Assembly (NCBI GenBank): GCA_947086655.1
Contig: CAMTZM010000018.1
Location: 1-44,541 of the forward strand
DNA from: an uncultured Eubacteriaceae bacterium
GTDB taxonomy: Bacteria > Bacillota > Clostridia > Lachnospirales > CAG-274
Direction: 5' to 3'
Length of the DNA stretch: 44,541 nucleotides
This document shows positions 1-9,481 of the stretch, one piece after another. Under the pieces are notes generated by a model, which made no database searches, was not told the DNA's origin, and saw only the letters and a list, made by a program, of their open reading frames with translations. Both the position numbers and the translations under genes were made by a program. How positions within the stretch are numbered: the first letter of the stretch is position 1; every line of letters starts with the position of its first letter.

Positions 1-12
1 TACTTTTTAATA

Positions 13-1071
13 TTATAATAAATCAGGGTTATTAAACTTCTCTTTTAATAAATAATGTTCATATATTTGACTTTGCATTTGATTTTGTAATTTTAATATA
101 TCATATTCACATTTATTAATATCCAGTTTTTTAGACTTTCCAACATTATATTGTAATTTTAATATATCAAGCTGTTCTTTTAGATTTTCTAATTCTATAA
201 TATTTGATTTGTATTCACTTTCAATTTTTTTAATATTATTATATGTATTAATTAACTTTTCTTTTAAATTTGTTTTAGTATCTTCTAAATCACGTAAACT
301 TTCATTATAACTATTTAGTTTGCTTAATTTAGTGTCGTTTGATGTTGCTTTTGAATATATGTTATATGAGTACTTAGCAATTTCAACAGCTTCTTTTTTT
401 TCTTTGTATAATTGACTTGCAGAAATAAGCTCAGCAATTTTTGAGTCTAAATTTATTTCTTCCATTTCAGAGTAATCAATATTAAGAATAAGTTCGTATT
501 TTGATGTCAAATTTGTTCCCATAATTTTATTTAAAGATATATAAGCCTCATTTACCGTATTTTCAAGTTCTTTTTTGTTTAAAAACATTTTATCGTATTC
601 AAGTTTTTCATTGTTATATTCAGTTGTACTTAATAGTCCTAAGGATTTCTTTGTTTCAGCAATTTTTAAATTTTCTTCAGTAATACCTATTTCAATTTCA
701 TATAACTCAATTGTATTTTCAGCATTTAAAATTGAGGAAAAAAAATTAATTATTGATAAACGTATATTATCTTTTTGAATATCAGATTGTTTTATATTAT
801 TTTCAAGTTTATATCTTGCCTCTTTAATTTGAATTGTATAATTTAATATTTCATTAGTCATATCTGTTGTTTTTAATTTTGTTACTAAATTTTCCATATT
901 ATTATTGGCAGTTTCACTATCAATAACTAACTCCTTTAACTCACGACTATAACTTATTGATTTACTTACAGCTTCATCAACTGTAAGACTTTTAAAATCT
1001 TTTTCCAAAGCAAAAACAACTGAATTAAAAGTAAATAACATTGTAATAAAAAAAATAATTTTTAAACGCAT
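13..1071 (-). CDS. TolC-like outer-membrane-efflux-family protein
   Basis: 352 residues. Residues 1-21 form a signal peptide (short Lys/Arg start, hydrophobic core, ending VVFA). The rest is almost entirely long charged helices with heptad character, including repeated EN/LK-rich stretches in two halves, as expected for the helical-hairpin duplication of the TolC/OEP family. It is shorter than Proteobacterial TolC and I see no obvious beta-barrel insertions. In monoderm or sporulating Firmicutes such proteins usually lie next to membrane-fusion and ABC or RND export genes; the partner would lie beyond the left edge. A GAGGAGA ribosome site sits just upstream of the ATG. Family assignment is from architecture only; a generic secreted coiled-coil protein is the alternative. 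Confidence 0.55.
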   Translation of the reverse strand: MRLKIIFFITMLFTFNSVVFALEKDFKSLTVDEAVSKSISYSRELKELVIDSETANNNMENLVTKLKTTDMTNEILNYTIQIKEARYKLENNIKQSDIQKDNIRLSIINFFSSILNAENTIELYEIEIGITEENLKIAETKKSLGLLSTTEYNNEKLEYDKMFLNKKELENTVNEAYISLNKIMGTNLTSKYELILNIDYSEMEEINLDSKIAELISASQLYKEKKEAVEIAKYSYNIYSKATSNDTKLSKLNSYNESLRDLEDTKTNLKEKLINTYNNIKKIESEYKSNIIELENLKEQLDILKLQYNVGKSKKLDINKCEYDILKLQNQMQSQIYEHYLLKEKFNNPDLL

Positions 1072-1208
1072 TTAATTATCTCTCCTCATATAATAATTTA
1101 AGTATTGTATAATAAAAAATAATATATTTTGATTTTACAAGTATAAATATAAAATATTTAAATAGAATTAAAAAAAAATTAAAAATTCTTAAATTAAAAA
1201 CAATTTTT

Positions 1209-1250
1209 AAAAAGCTGTTTTAAGATTAAAAAATCCTAAAACAGCTTTTT
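1209..1250 (-). terminator. Intrinsic terminator of the penicillin-binding protein gene
   Basis: A perfect 14-bp stem, AAAAAGCTGTTTTA (1209-1222) with TAAAACAGCTTTTT (1237-1250), has A/T tracts on both sides. On the minus strand it lies 13 bases past the stop codon of the penicillin-binding protein gene. Its symmetry would let it work in both directions. Confidence 0.85.
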
Positions 1251-1262
1251 TGTTATTATATA

Positions 1263-4200
1263 TTACATTGGCTCATCAATTGATAAGCTAGCTCGTTTTT
1301 TTGATATATCCGGTGCTGAAGGAGTTGTAATAGCTGGTTTTTCTTCATTTTTAGGAGTTTCATTCAATTCTTTATTGTATGAAGAAGACGGTGTAACAAT
1401 ACCTCCGCCGTCTATTATCCCCGGAGGAGTATTATTTTTCGGAGGTTCATTATTAGTATCTTGGTTTTGGTTTGTATTAGTGTTAGTATTATTATTAGTA
1501 TTAGTGTTACTATTTTGATTATTATTTTGATTATTATTTACGTTATCATTTTGATTATTGTCCGGTAAGTTAGAATCACTATTATTACTTTCTGTATTTT
1601 CTTCTTTATTTTCGTCATCGTTTTCTTCGGGAATTTCTGCCGTTCCTTCCGCTGTATGAACATCACATACGGCTCCGTTTAAAGCTCCGGCTGGTATTTC
1701 ATATTGTTTATCAGCTATATTTTCACTTCCAGTATAAGGAGTTGGACGAACAATTCCTATATTAGAAGAAATACTTTCAGACGGGCAAAATTCATTTGAA
1801 AGTTTTCCCGAAACAGAACAATAAGAAACTCTTTTGTGTACATCACAATATTGAGTAGGCTGAGTTCCTTGAGCAAAATACTCGTTTCTTACTCGGCTTC
1901 CACGTGGGTCGCTATCACATAACCCTGAACTTGCTAATTTTCCGGATTCCATACAAATTGACGCAGTTACAATACCTTCAGGCGGCTGCGCAAAGTTTTT
2001 TACCTCAAGTCCCTCATGAACTCTTTCCATTATATAACGCCACAATTCTAAATGAACCTGTTGATTAAGACGGCTCATATTTGATACAGTGTCATCATAA
2101 CGGTCATATCCAAACCATATTCCGGCAGCGTAATAAGGAGTATATCCGACAAAAGTTAAATCTCTCGAATCCTGAGCTGTACCTGTTTTACCGGCTATTG
2201 GCATTGTAGTATTTTTAAATCTTGCTTTTGTGCCTGTTCCGCCTGTAACAACATCTCTCATCATATTAGTTAAAAGAAACGCCGAAGTTTCCTTTAAAAC
2301 CCGTTTTGGCTCGGATTTATTTTCTAAAAGCACTTTTCCGTTATGGTCATATACCTTTGTATAAAGTATAGGTTTATTATACTCACCTCCATTTGCTATT
2401 GCGCTGTACGCCGCTGTTACTTCTAATTGAGTAACACCATGTGTAAGTCCTCCAAGTGCTGTTGATGCGTGATTGTCATTTTCAAGTGTTGTAAAACCAA
2501 AATTAAGCAAATATTCATAAGACGCATCAATACCTGTATGAATCATAGATTTAACTGCAACTATATTCATTGAGTCTTTTATTCCTTCACGTACAGTCGA
2601 CAAACCTCTGTAAGGAGGATTTGAATACCAGTTTTTAGGTTTATAACCATTAAAATTAACAGGAACATCGTCCATTACAGTAGCCGGAGTAAGCCTTCCC
2701 ATATCAATTCCCGGCGCAAACGCTGCAAGGACCTTAAATACAGAGCCCGGCTGACGTGCAGAATCAACTGCACGATTTAAACCTCTGTTAATTGTCTTTT
2801 CACCTCTGCCTCCTGTTAAAGCTTTTACCTCTCCGGTACGATAATCCATTATAACCATTGCTGACTGTGGCTGTACAACATAATTAGCTTTATCCGCAAT
2901 AATAGTCTGTGTTGATGTTAAAGACTTTTCTATTTCAGATTTTTTATTTGCGACAAATTCATCAGCCGCCTCTTTGCTTTTAACAAATTGTTTGTATTCA
3001 GAATGTTCTTGATTTCCTGTTGAACTATCCTCAATAGAAACAAGATAACTTACATCTATGGAATAAGTTACATTTGGAAACAATTCATCATTCAAATATG
3101 CTTCATCTACTATTTTTTGTATATTTGTATCAATTGTTGATTCTACTTTTAATCCACCGTTGTATATATAATTATTTGCTTGTGCGATACTCATATTATA
3201 TTGATTTTGCAAATCTTTTGAAAGCTGCTCAAAAAGGGCATCAACAAAATAACTGTGTATAGCATTTCCGTTATTAACCGCATAACCGCTTGAATAATTT
3301 CCTACTTTTGAAAATACGTCTTCTCCTGTTGCCTCATTATATTGTGAGTCTGTTATATAACCTTGTTCAAGCATATTTTTTAAAATTTTAAGCTGTCTTT
3401 TCTTATTATTTTCCGGATGTGATGATGGAGAATAATAAGAAGGGTTATTAGTTATTCCGGCCATAACAGCACATTCAGCCAATGTAAGTTCTGATGTGTT
3501 TTTATTAAAATAACCTAATGCAGCCGCTTGTACTCCATTATAACTTCTTCCTAAATATATTGTATTTAGATATAATTCAAGTATATAATCTTTTGCTGCT
3601 TTTTTTGAGCCAAGCTGTTTTTCAAGAGCTTTTTCGTATTTTATAGCTAAATATTGTTCTTGAAGTTTAGTTTCAAATGTGTTTCTTGTTACTTTTGTTA
3701 CATTGTTTTTAATAAGCTGTTGTGTAATTGTACTTGCTCCTTCAAGCCTATTCCCTTTTAATTTTGAGTAAATTGCTCTTGCTATTCCTCTTAAATCAAT
3801 TCCATTATGAGTATAAAATCTTGCATCTTCTATTGAGATTATTGCCTTTTGCATATTATCAGGTATTTTGTCTAATGTAATATACTCTCTGTTTTCATCA
3901 CCGTGAAGCCTGTCAATTTCATTTCCGCTTGAATCATATATTATTGAAGTATAAACATTTGGTTCAATCGACATTAATTCAAGCTTAGGCGAATTTTCAA
4001 TGATTCCTATATATGCGCCTATTAAGGCTCCGGCTCCGGCAAAACAGGATATAACAACTAACAATATAAGAACACGCATAATTATACCTAATGCGCCTAT
4101 CTTTTTTCGTTTTTTTATCTTTTTGTCAGGTACTCTGTTTCTATCAGGAGTTGTCTCTCTTTCTCGTCTTAAAGGTACAGGTCTATCCTGATAATGCCGC

Positions 4201-4397
4201 CTTTCATTATAAATGTTATTTCGTGAACGCGAATTTGCCCCTAAATTATCAGTACGTCTGTATCCTGAATTAGAATAAGGAGTACGAGGACGTGAATTTT
4301 GCGGTCTATGAGAACTCTCCGGAGCTGAACCTCTGTTATGTATAGACGAACTTCTGGTTCTTCGCATTCTGTCATATTCATTATTTGATGGACTCAT
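1263..4397 (-). CDS. ponA: Class A penicillin-binding protein (bifunctional transglycosylase/transpeptidase)
   Basis: 1044 residues, a peptidoglycan synthase at the outer face of the membrane. Residues 1-98 are a cytoplasmic Arg/Ser/Asn-rich tail, followed by one membrane segment (about 100-130). The GT51 glycosyltransferase domain shows EDARFYTHNGID near 190 and GASTITQQLIKN. The transpeptidase domain shows SVFK (active Ser near 552), SMN near 607 and GKTGTAQ near 734. After the transpeptidase come a Cys-containing extension (SICMESGKLASSGLC and similar) and a low-complexity Asn/Thr/Gln-rich tail (roughly residues 935-1010), so the protein is longer than the roughly 700-900 residues usual for the family. 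Ribosome site AAAGGAGG lies 8 bases before the ATG. It is transcribed alone and has its own terminator. The family is certain; the symbol is by analogy with PonA/PBP1A. Confidence 0.95.
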   Translation of the reverse strand: MSPSNNEYDRMRRTRSSSIHNRGSAPESSHRPQNSRPRTPYSNSGYRRTDNLGANSRSRNNIYNERRHYQDRPVPLRRERETTPDRNRVPDKKIKKRKKIGALGIIMRVLILLVVISCFAGAGALIGAYIGIIENSPKLELMSIEPNVYTSIIYDSSGNEIDRLHGDENREYITLDKIPDNMQKAIISIEDARFYTHNGIDLRGIARAIYSKLKGNRLEGASTITQQLIKNNVTKVTRNTFETKLQEQYLAIKYEKALEKQLGSKKAAKDYILELYLNTIYLGRSYNGVQAAALGYFNKNTSELTLAECAVMAGITNNPSYYSPSSHPENNKKRQLKILKNMLEQGYITDSQYNEATGEDVFSKVGNYSSGYAVNNGNAIHSYFVDALFEQLSKDLQNQYNMSIAQANNYIYNGGLKVESTIDTNIQKIVDEAYLNDELFPNVTYSIDVSYLVSIEDSSTGNQEHSEYKQFVKSKEAADEFVANKKSEIEKSLTSTQTIIADKANYVVQPQSAMVIMDYRTGEVKALTGGRGEKTINRGLNRAVDSARQPGSVFKVLAAFAPGIDMGRLTPATVMDDVPVNFNGYKPKNWYSNPPYRGLSTVREGIKDSMNIVAVKSMIHTGIDASYEYLLNFGFTTLENDNHASTALGGLTHGVTQLEVTAAYSAIANGGEYNKPILYTKVYDHNGKVLLENKSEPKRVLKETSAFLLTNMMRDVVTGGTGTKARFKNTTMPIAGKTGTAQDSRDLTFVGYTPYYAAGIWFGYDRYDDTVSNMSRLNQQVHLELWRYIMERVHEGLEVKNFAQPPEGIVTASICMESGKLASSGLCDSDPRGSRVRNEYFAQGTQPTQYCDVHKRVSYCSVSGKLSNEFCPSESISSNIGIVRPTPYTGSENIADKQYEIPAGALNGAVCDVHTAEGTAEIPEENDDENKEENTESNNSDSNLPDNNQNDNVNNNQNNNQNSNTNTNNNTNTNTNQNQDTNNEPPKNNTPPGIIDGGGIVTPSSSYNKELNETPKNEEKPAITTPSAPDISKKRASLSIDEPM

Positions 4398-4833
4398 TGC
4401 TTTGCCTCCTTTATAATTCTATATTATATCAGAACTATGTCAACTAATAAAGAAAAATTTTATCATTTGTAATATCTTTAGAATTTGTCTCAAAGTTCGT
4501 TTAACTATATAAAACGAAAAAAATACAAAATAATCTTGAAAAAATATTAGGTTAAAAATCGGCTATATTTTCTATTTTATCAATAGTTAGATTATAACAT
4601 ATATTAAAATCATGTATCTATTATTAAAATTGTATAAAATCCATTTATATAAAAATCTTTTATATAGCTTTATAAAACAAAGATAATTTGGTTAATTTTA
4701 AATTTATAGAAATGTAGAGACATTATTTACATATAATGTAATGTAGTTTTTAATAATTTTATAAAATAAACACTAATTAATTCATATTTAAAAATATTAT
4801 TATGCGGTGTCTTTTGCAATAGGAGGAATTGTC
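4398..4833. other. Divergent intergenic region, no gene seen
   Basis: About 430 bases of very AT-rich DNA between the divergent penicillin-binding protein and yunB genes. It must hold both promoters, but the A/T runs give too many possible -10 boxes to choose one. No ORF, stable hairpin or repeat copy was recognised. Confidence 0.5.
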
Positions 4834-5517
4834 ATGTTTTTTTATAAAAATAAATATTTATATAAATCACGCCGCAAAACCAAATTGAAACTTTTTTTTA
4901 TTATATTTCTATTATTGTTTATTGTGTGCTTATTTTATCTTTTAATGCAATTTAAAAAAGAGGTTCTTCCATCTGCCATTGTAATAAGTGAAAAATATGT
5001 ATCAACAAAAGTAAACAATGAAATAAATAATGCAGTAACGACCGTTATAAATGATTTGAATTTGACATCTGCCGATTTTTTTGAAAATTCTTTTAATAAT
5101 AAACAACAAATGAATTTTTTAAACGTTGATGCTCTTGTCATAAATAATGTTTGCTCAAGAGTTGCCGTATTAATTTCTGAAAATTTGAACAACATAAATA
5201 TAAATAAGATACAGCTTCCAATTGGTATGTTTTCAGGTATTGAAATGTTTTCTTCTTATGGACCTAAATTTAATGTAAGTATTTTACCCGTAGGCGATGC
5301 TTTAGTTGATTATGAAACATCTTTCCAGTCTGTGGGAATAAATCAAATTAATTTTCAAATATGGCTTAATATTGAAACAGAAGTTAAATTGGTAAATCCA
5401 TTTTATGAAAAAAATTTAAACTTAAAAAGAAAATTAATGCTTGTAAATACTATATTTAACGGAGACGTACCATCTGCTTATCTTGATTTTATGAACAAAT
5501 CTAATGATGAAAAATAA
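4834..5517 (+). CDS. yunB: Sporulation protein YunB
   Basis: 227 residues from the ATG at 4834, chosen because AGGAGG (4821-4826) lies 7 bases before it; an in-frame GTG at 4807 has no ribosome site. A Lys/Arg-rich start precedes one membrane segment (about residues 20-37). The outer domain opens LPSAIVISEKYVSTKVNNEI and holds the family-like stretches LPIGMFSG and FSSYGPKFNVSILPVGDA. YunB is expressed in the mother cell under SigE in Bacillus subtilis and is needed for efficient sporulation; its biochemical role is unknown. The gene is monocistronic here. Length agrees with the family. Confidence 0.85.
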   Translation: MFFYKNKYLYKSRRKTKLKLFFIIFLLLFIVCLFYLLMQFKKEVLPSAIVISEKYVSTKVNNEINNAVTTVINDLNLTSADFFENSFNNKQQMNFLNVDALVINNVCSRVAVLISENLNNININKIQLPIGMFSGIEMFSSYGPKFNVSILPVGDALVDYETSFQSVGINQINFQIWLNIETEVKLVNPFYEKNLNLKRKLMLVNTIFNGDVPSAYLDFMNKSNDEK

Positions 5518-5613
5518 TTAATTTTTTTAAGTAGAATTATTATATAAAATATATTATAATAAAAATTAGTATTTCTTTAAAATAGTTATTAATAAAATAT
5601 GAGGTGTAACAAT

Positions 5614-7341
5614 ATGTACCATAGCTTAAAATTTTCAGATTATATTTCAAAATTTAATGAAATTAAAAAAGAAACACAAAATTACAATAATAAAAAATTA
5701 AAAATTGCGATACTTCGTTCATTTAGCTGTGAAAATATTGAGCCTGTACTGACAACAGAATTATACGCAGAGGGTTATTTAAGCGATATAAAAATAGGGG
5801 GATTTAATCAGTTTTATCAAGAGGTATTAGATAGTAACAGCTTTCTAATAAAATATAAACCTGACTTTATTATATTTTTTGTAAGATTAGAGGATTTTTA
5901 TCCTACTATAATTGAAAATTATTTTGAAGAAGAAAATAACATTGATTTACATATAGATAAAATAAAAAATGACATTGAAAAATTGGTAAATTTAATTATT
6001 GATAAAATAAATATTCCTATAATTTTTTCAAATTTTTCAAAGCCTTATTTTTCACCAATAGGTGTATACCATGGGCAAAGTGAAAATGGAATAAATAATA
6101 TTATTAGAAAATTAAATTGTGTGTTATGTGATTTTCATACTAAATATAAAGATAAATTTATTATTTTGGACAGCGATGAAATTATATCTGATATAGGGCG
6201 TATAAATGTTTATGATATGAAAATGTGGGAAATTGCTAAGAATCCTTATAAAATTGATTTTTATATTAATAGTTCAAAATATATTGTTAAACTTATAAAT
6301 TCTATAAAAAATAAAAGGAAAAAATGTATTGTTTTGGATTTAGACAACACTCTTTGGAAAGGTATTATAGGTGAAGATGGAATAGAAAATATAAAAATAT
6401 ATAAAGAATTTCAGAGACAGTTATATTATTTATATAAATCAGGAATTTTGCTTGCAGTAAACAGCAAAAATAATTATAATGACGCTAATGAGGCTATGAA
6501 TCACCCTGATATGATATTAAAAGAAGAAAACTTTGCCGCATTAAGAATAAACTGGGAAAATAAAGCATTAAACATTGTTTCTATTTCCGAAGAACTAAAT
6601 ATTGGTTTGGAAAGTATAGTTTTTATTGATGACAACCAATCTGAATGCGAACTTGTAAAGCAAATGCTGCCGGAAGTTCAAGTTATTAATTTTAATTACA
6701 AAAATTATATGGATATAATTAAAAGCATTAATATTGATTATATTAATTTGACTGATGAGGACAGGGATAAAACCGAAAAATATAAACAACAAAAACAACG
6801 TAAAAACGCAATGAATGAATTTAATGATTTAAGTTCATATTTAAAAAGTCTTAATATGACTATATACATAAAAAAAGCGGACAATATTACTATACCACGT
6901 ATTGCTCAAATGTGCGCAAAAACAAATCAATTTAATTTAACAACTAAGAGATATTCTCAAGATAATATAATGGAGCTGTTAAAAAATAATTATATAATAT
7001 ATACATTAAGACTTGAAGACAAATTTGGTGATAACGGAATAACAGGGCTTGCCATTATAAAACCTGAAGAAAACAAATGGATAATAGATTCATTTCTTTT
7101 AAGTTGCCGCATAATGAATAGGACAGTTGAATACGCATTTTTAGGTTTTATAATAAAAAAAGCAAAAGAAAACAAAGTTGATTATATAATCGGAAAATAC
7201 ATACCAACAGCAAAAAATGAGCCGGCTAAGGATATGTATAAAAAAGCTGATTTTGTTATAGGAGAAAAAGAAAAATGGTTTTTTTATACAGATAAGGAAT
7301 TTAATAGTCCGGAATATATAAAAATAGAAGAAATGGATTAA
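5614..7341 (+). CDS. FkbH-like HAD-IIIC protein with C-terminal acyltransferase-like domain
   Basis: 575 residues. The ATG at 5614 is chosen because GAGGTG (5601-5606) is 7 bases upstream; the ATG at 5599 overlaps that site. Residues 1-220 are a variable N-terminal domain. Near 240 is the HAD motif DLDNTLW, followed by VNSKNN (motif II) and IDDNQSE (motif IV), the HAD-IIIC/FkbH signature. The last 150 residues (from about MTIYIKKADNITIPRIAQM) are the GNAT-like domain typical of FkbH. FkbH proteins load 1,3-bisphosphoglycerate-derived glyceryl onto an acyl carrier protein, and here an ACP gene lies two genes downstream in the same operon, which supports that chemistry. Whether the cargo is glyceryl or another three-carbon unit cannot be seen. 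Confidence 0.88.
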   Translation: MYHSLKFSDYISKFNEIKKETQNYNNKKLKIAILRSFSCENIEPVLTTELYAEGYLSDIKIGGFNQFYQEVLDSNSFLIKYKPDFIIFFVRLEDFYPTIIENYFEEENNIDLHIDKIKNDIEKLVNLIIDKINIPIIFSNFSKPYFSPIGVYHGQSENGINNIIRKLNCVLCDFHTKYKDKFIILDSDEIISDIGRINVYDMKMWEIAKNPYKIDFYINSSKYIVKLINSIKNKRKKCIVLDLDNTLWKGIIGEDGIENIKIYKEFQRQLYYLYKSGILLAVNSKNNYNDANEAMNHPDMILKEENFAALRINWENKALNIVSISEELNIGLESIVFIDDNQSECELVKQMLPEVQVINFNYKNYMDIIKSINIDYINLTDEDRDKTEKYKQQKQRKNAMNEFNDLSSYLKSLNMTIYIKKADNITIPRIAQMCAKTNQFNLTTKRYSQDNIMELLKNNYIIYTLRLEDKFGDNGITGLAIIKPEENKWIIDSFLLSCRIMNRTVEYAFLGFIIKKAKENKVDYIIGKYIPTAKNEPAKDMYKKADFVIGEKEKWFFYTDKEFNSPEYIKIEEMD

Positions 7342-7371
7342 TGATATTACAAAATTTTTATAGGTGATAAA

Positions 7372-8379
7372 ATGACTAATTTACAAGAAGAATCAGGAAA
7401 TAATATAATAAACTTTTGTTTTGAAAAAGATATATATGATTTAATGAGTTATTTTAAAATAATATTAGGAAATAATCATATATTATCAAATGACTTGAGT
7501 TTTATTAAATGGCAATATTTTAATAAAACATTAAATAGATATAATTTTATAATTTCAAAAAATAAAGAAAATAAAACAATTAATGGTGTTATAGGTTATA
7601 TACCAAATAATTTCTATGGTGAATATTGTGAAAAAAAAGACTATATATGGCTATCTAATTGGTATGCCGAAAAAAATACAGGAGCTCTTGGTATAAAACT
7701 TATCGATTATTTAAAAAGACATGAACATAATTGCGGAATAGGGGCTATAAATTTAACAAAAGAGGCAGAAATTATTTATAAAATGCTTAAATATAAAATA
7801 GGAAAATTAAATAAATATTTTATTGTTAATGAAAATATTAAAGAATTTAAGCTTATAAAATACAATGAAAAAAACAAAAATTTAAACTTAGATGAAAAAA
7901 ACAATTTAAAAAAATATTGTTTTAAAAAATATAACGGTGATATTTCTTTTATTCATAAAAAATATGTTACACATCCTTACTATAACTATTTTGTATATCA
8001 AATAGAAAATAATAAAAATATTTTAGCTTATATAATATTTAGAATTTCTTGTTATAAATCAAATTGTTTACTTAGGTTGGTTGATTTTATAGGAGATATA
8101 GAAATTTTAAGTAAATGTTACTATGAGTTTCAAAATTTATTAAATTTTTATAACTGTGAAGCAATGGAGTTTTATTGTTATGGAATAGATGAAAAATATT
8201 TGTTTAAATGCGGATTTAAAAATGCCGAATATGAAAATATTTTTATACCTTATCATTTTGAGCCGTATTCTGAAAATGATGTTATCTTAAACTTTGCTGT
8301 AAGTGGAAAAAATCCAAAATATATATTTAAAGGCGACGGGGACAGAGAAAGACCGGGAATATTAAAGGAGGTGCAATAA
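7372..8379 (+). CDS. GNAT-like acyltransferase of glycan-locus type
   Basis: 335 residues, second gene of the FkbH/ACP/SpsF operon. AGGTGA lies 4 bases before the ATG, and the stop codon overlaps the ACP start by one base. The N-terminal half (residues 30-150) shows a GNAT-like order: substrate loop, beta strands with NGVIGYIPNNFYG, then WLSNWYAEKNTGALGIKLIDYL in the place where GNATs bind the cofactor. The second half looks like a further acyltransferase-fold repeat. There is no signal peptide or membrane segment. Context suggests it takes an acyl group from the ACP encoded next and moves it to a sugar or amine. The family assignment is by pattern only. Confidence 0.5.
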   Translation: MTNLQEESGNNIINFCFEKDIYDLMSYFKIILGNNHILSNDLSFIKWQYFNKTLNRYNFIISKNKENKTINGVIGYIPNNFYGEYCEKKDYIWLSNWYAEKNTGALGIKLIDYLKRHEHNCGIGAINLTKEAEIIYKMLKYKIGKLNKYFIVNENIKEFKLIKYNEKNKNLNLDEKNNLKKYCFKKYNGDISFIHKKYVTHPYYNYFVYQIENNKNILAYIIFRISCYKSNCLLRLVDFIGDIEILSKCYYEFQNLLNFYNCEAMEFYCYGIDEKYLFKCGFKNAEYENIFIPYHFEPYSENDVILNFAVSGKNPKYIFKGDGDRERPGILKEVQ

Positions 8380-8612
8380 TGGAAAATGAAATAAAAAAAC
8401 TTATAGGAAAAATATTTGATATAGATGTATTAAATATTTCTGAAGACAAAATAGTTCCTGATAATATTGAAAAATGGGATTCAATGGGGCATTTAAATTT
8501 AATTACAAGTCTTGAAGAAGATTTTTCAATTGAGTTTGAACCTGAAGAAATAGTAGAAATGCTTAATGGTTTTAAAGAAATTGTAAAAATTATAAATCAA
8601 AAGATTAATTAA
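8379..8612 (+). CDS. Acyl carrier protein (phosphopantetheine-binding)
   Basis: 77 residues, acidic and helical. The phosphopantetheine attachment serine is Ser35 in WDSMGHLNL, matching the D-S-[LM] signature. A strong AGGAGGTG ribosome site lies inside the end of the preceding gene, and start and stop overlap by one base, showing translational coupling. This is not the fatty-acid AcpP (no fab genes nearby and a divergent helix II). It most likely carries the unit loaded by the FkbH-like enzyme two genes upstream, with the GNAT-like protein as possible acceptor-side transferase. Confidence 0.9.
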   Translation: MENEIKKLIGKIFDIDVLNISEDKIVPDNIEKWDSMGHLNLITSLEEDFSIEFEPEEIVEMLNGFKEIVKIINQKIN

Positions 8613-8625
8613 GGGGTTGTTTAAA

Positions 8626-9366
8626 TTGAAAAAAATTACAGCAATTTGTCAAGCAAGAATGTCAAGTTCAAGACTTCCCGGAAAAGTTTTGAAAAAAATA
8701 GCCGGAAAAAGTATAATTGAACATTTAACGGAAAGGTTAAAAAAAGCATCTATGCTTGAAGATATAATTTTAGCTACAAGTATAGACAAAAGCGACGATG
8801 AAATAGAAAAAGAAGCTAAAAGATTAAATATAAAATGTTTTAGAGGAAGTCTTAACGATGTTCTTTCACGTTTCTATAATTCTGCTAAAAATTTTAAATG
8901 TGATGGAAAAGATATAATGCGTGTTTGTTGTGACAGTCCGCTTTTAGACTGGGATATGATTGATGATATATCTCGTGTTTATATGGAAAATAATTATGAT
9001 ATTGTACGAAATGATAAAGTTCCTGTTGGATTTGCCGTTGAAATATTTAATTTTAAGTGGCTTGAAAAAGCATATAATGAAGCTGACAAAGACTATCAAA
9101 GAGAGCATGTTACTCCATATATATACGAAAATGGAAAGTGTTATTTACATAATAATTTCCCAGATTACTCAAATTATAGATTTACGCTTGATACAGAAGA
9201 AGACCTAAAATTATTAGAAGAAATTTTCAAAAATCTTTATACTAATGAACATAATTTCCATATGTCTGATGTAATTAAACTTGTTGATGAAAATCCAAAA
9301 CTTAAAAATATTAATTCATCAGTAGTACAAAAAACAAGTTCTTTAGATTATATTAAAAATAAATAA
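8626..9366 (+). CDS. spsF: SpsF-type cytidylyltransferase (spore coat polysaccharide / glycan family)
   Basis: 246 residues from the TTG at 8626, chosen because AAGGGG (8611-8616) sits 9 bases upstream; a TTG at 8617 directly abuts that site. The N terminus ICQARMSSSRLPGKVLKKI is the CTP-binding loop of the CTP_transf_3 family (SpsF, NeuA/PseF relatives). RVCCDSPLLDWDMID is the conserved metal and substrate segment. The enzyme would activate an acid sugar or phosphorylated precursor with CTP; the substrate is unknown. It is the last gene of the operon and is followed by a good terminator. In Bacillus SpsF belongs to spore-coat polysaccharide synthesis, which fits a spore former, but an S-layer or flagellar glycan is equally possible. 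Confidence 0.85.
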   Translation: MKKITAICQARMSSSRLPGKVLKKIAGKSIIEHLTERLKKASMLEDIILATSIDKSDDEIEKEAKRLNIKCFRGSLNDVLSRFYNSAKNFKCDGKDIMRVCCDSPLLDWDMIDDISRVYMENNYDIVRNDKVPVGFAVEIFNFKWLEKAYNEADKDYQREHVTPYIYENGKCYLHNNFPDYSNYRFTLDTEEDLKLLEEIFKNLYTNEHNFHMSDVIKLVDENPKLKNINSSVVQKTSSLDYIKNK

Positions 9367-9418
9367 TAAGTTAATAAAATAATTAAATTATAATTATGTA
9401 TAAAATACATTTATTTTT

Positions 9419-9461
9419 AACCTATAAGGATATGTTATTTTCATAGCCTTATAGGTTTTTT
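9419..9461 (+). terminator. Terminator of the fkbH-spsF operon
   Basis: An 11-bp stem, AACCTATAAGG (9419-9429) with CCTTATAGGTT (9447-9457), is followed by a T run, 53 bases after the spsF stop. Confidence 0.85.
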
Positions 9462-9481
9462 AAAATTTGCCCGATACATAA

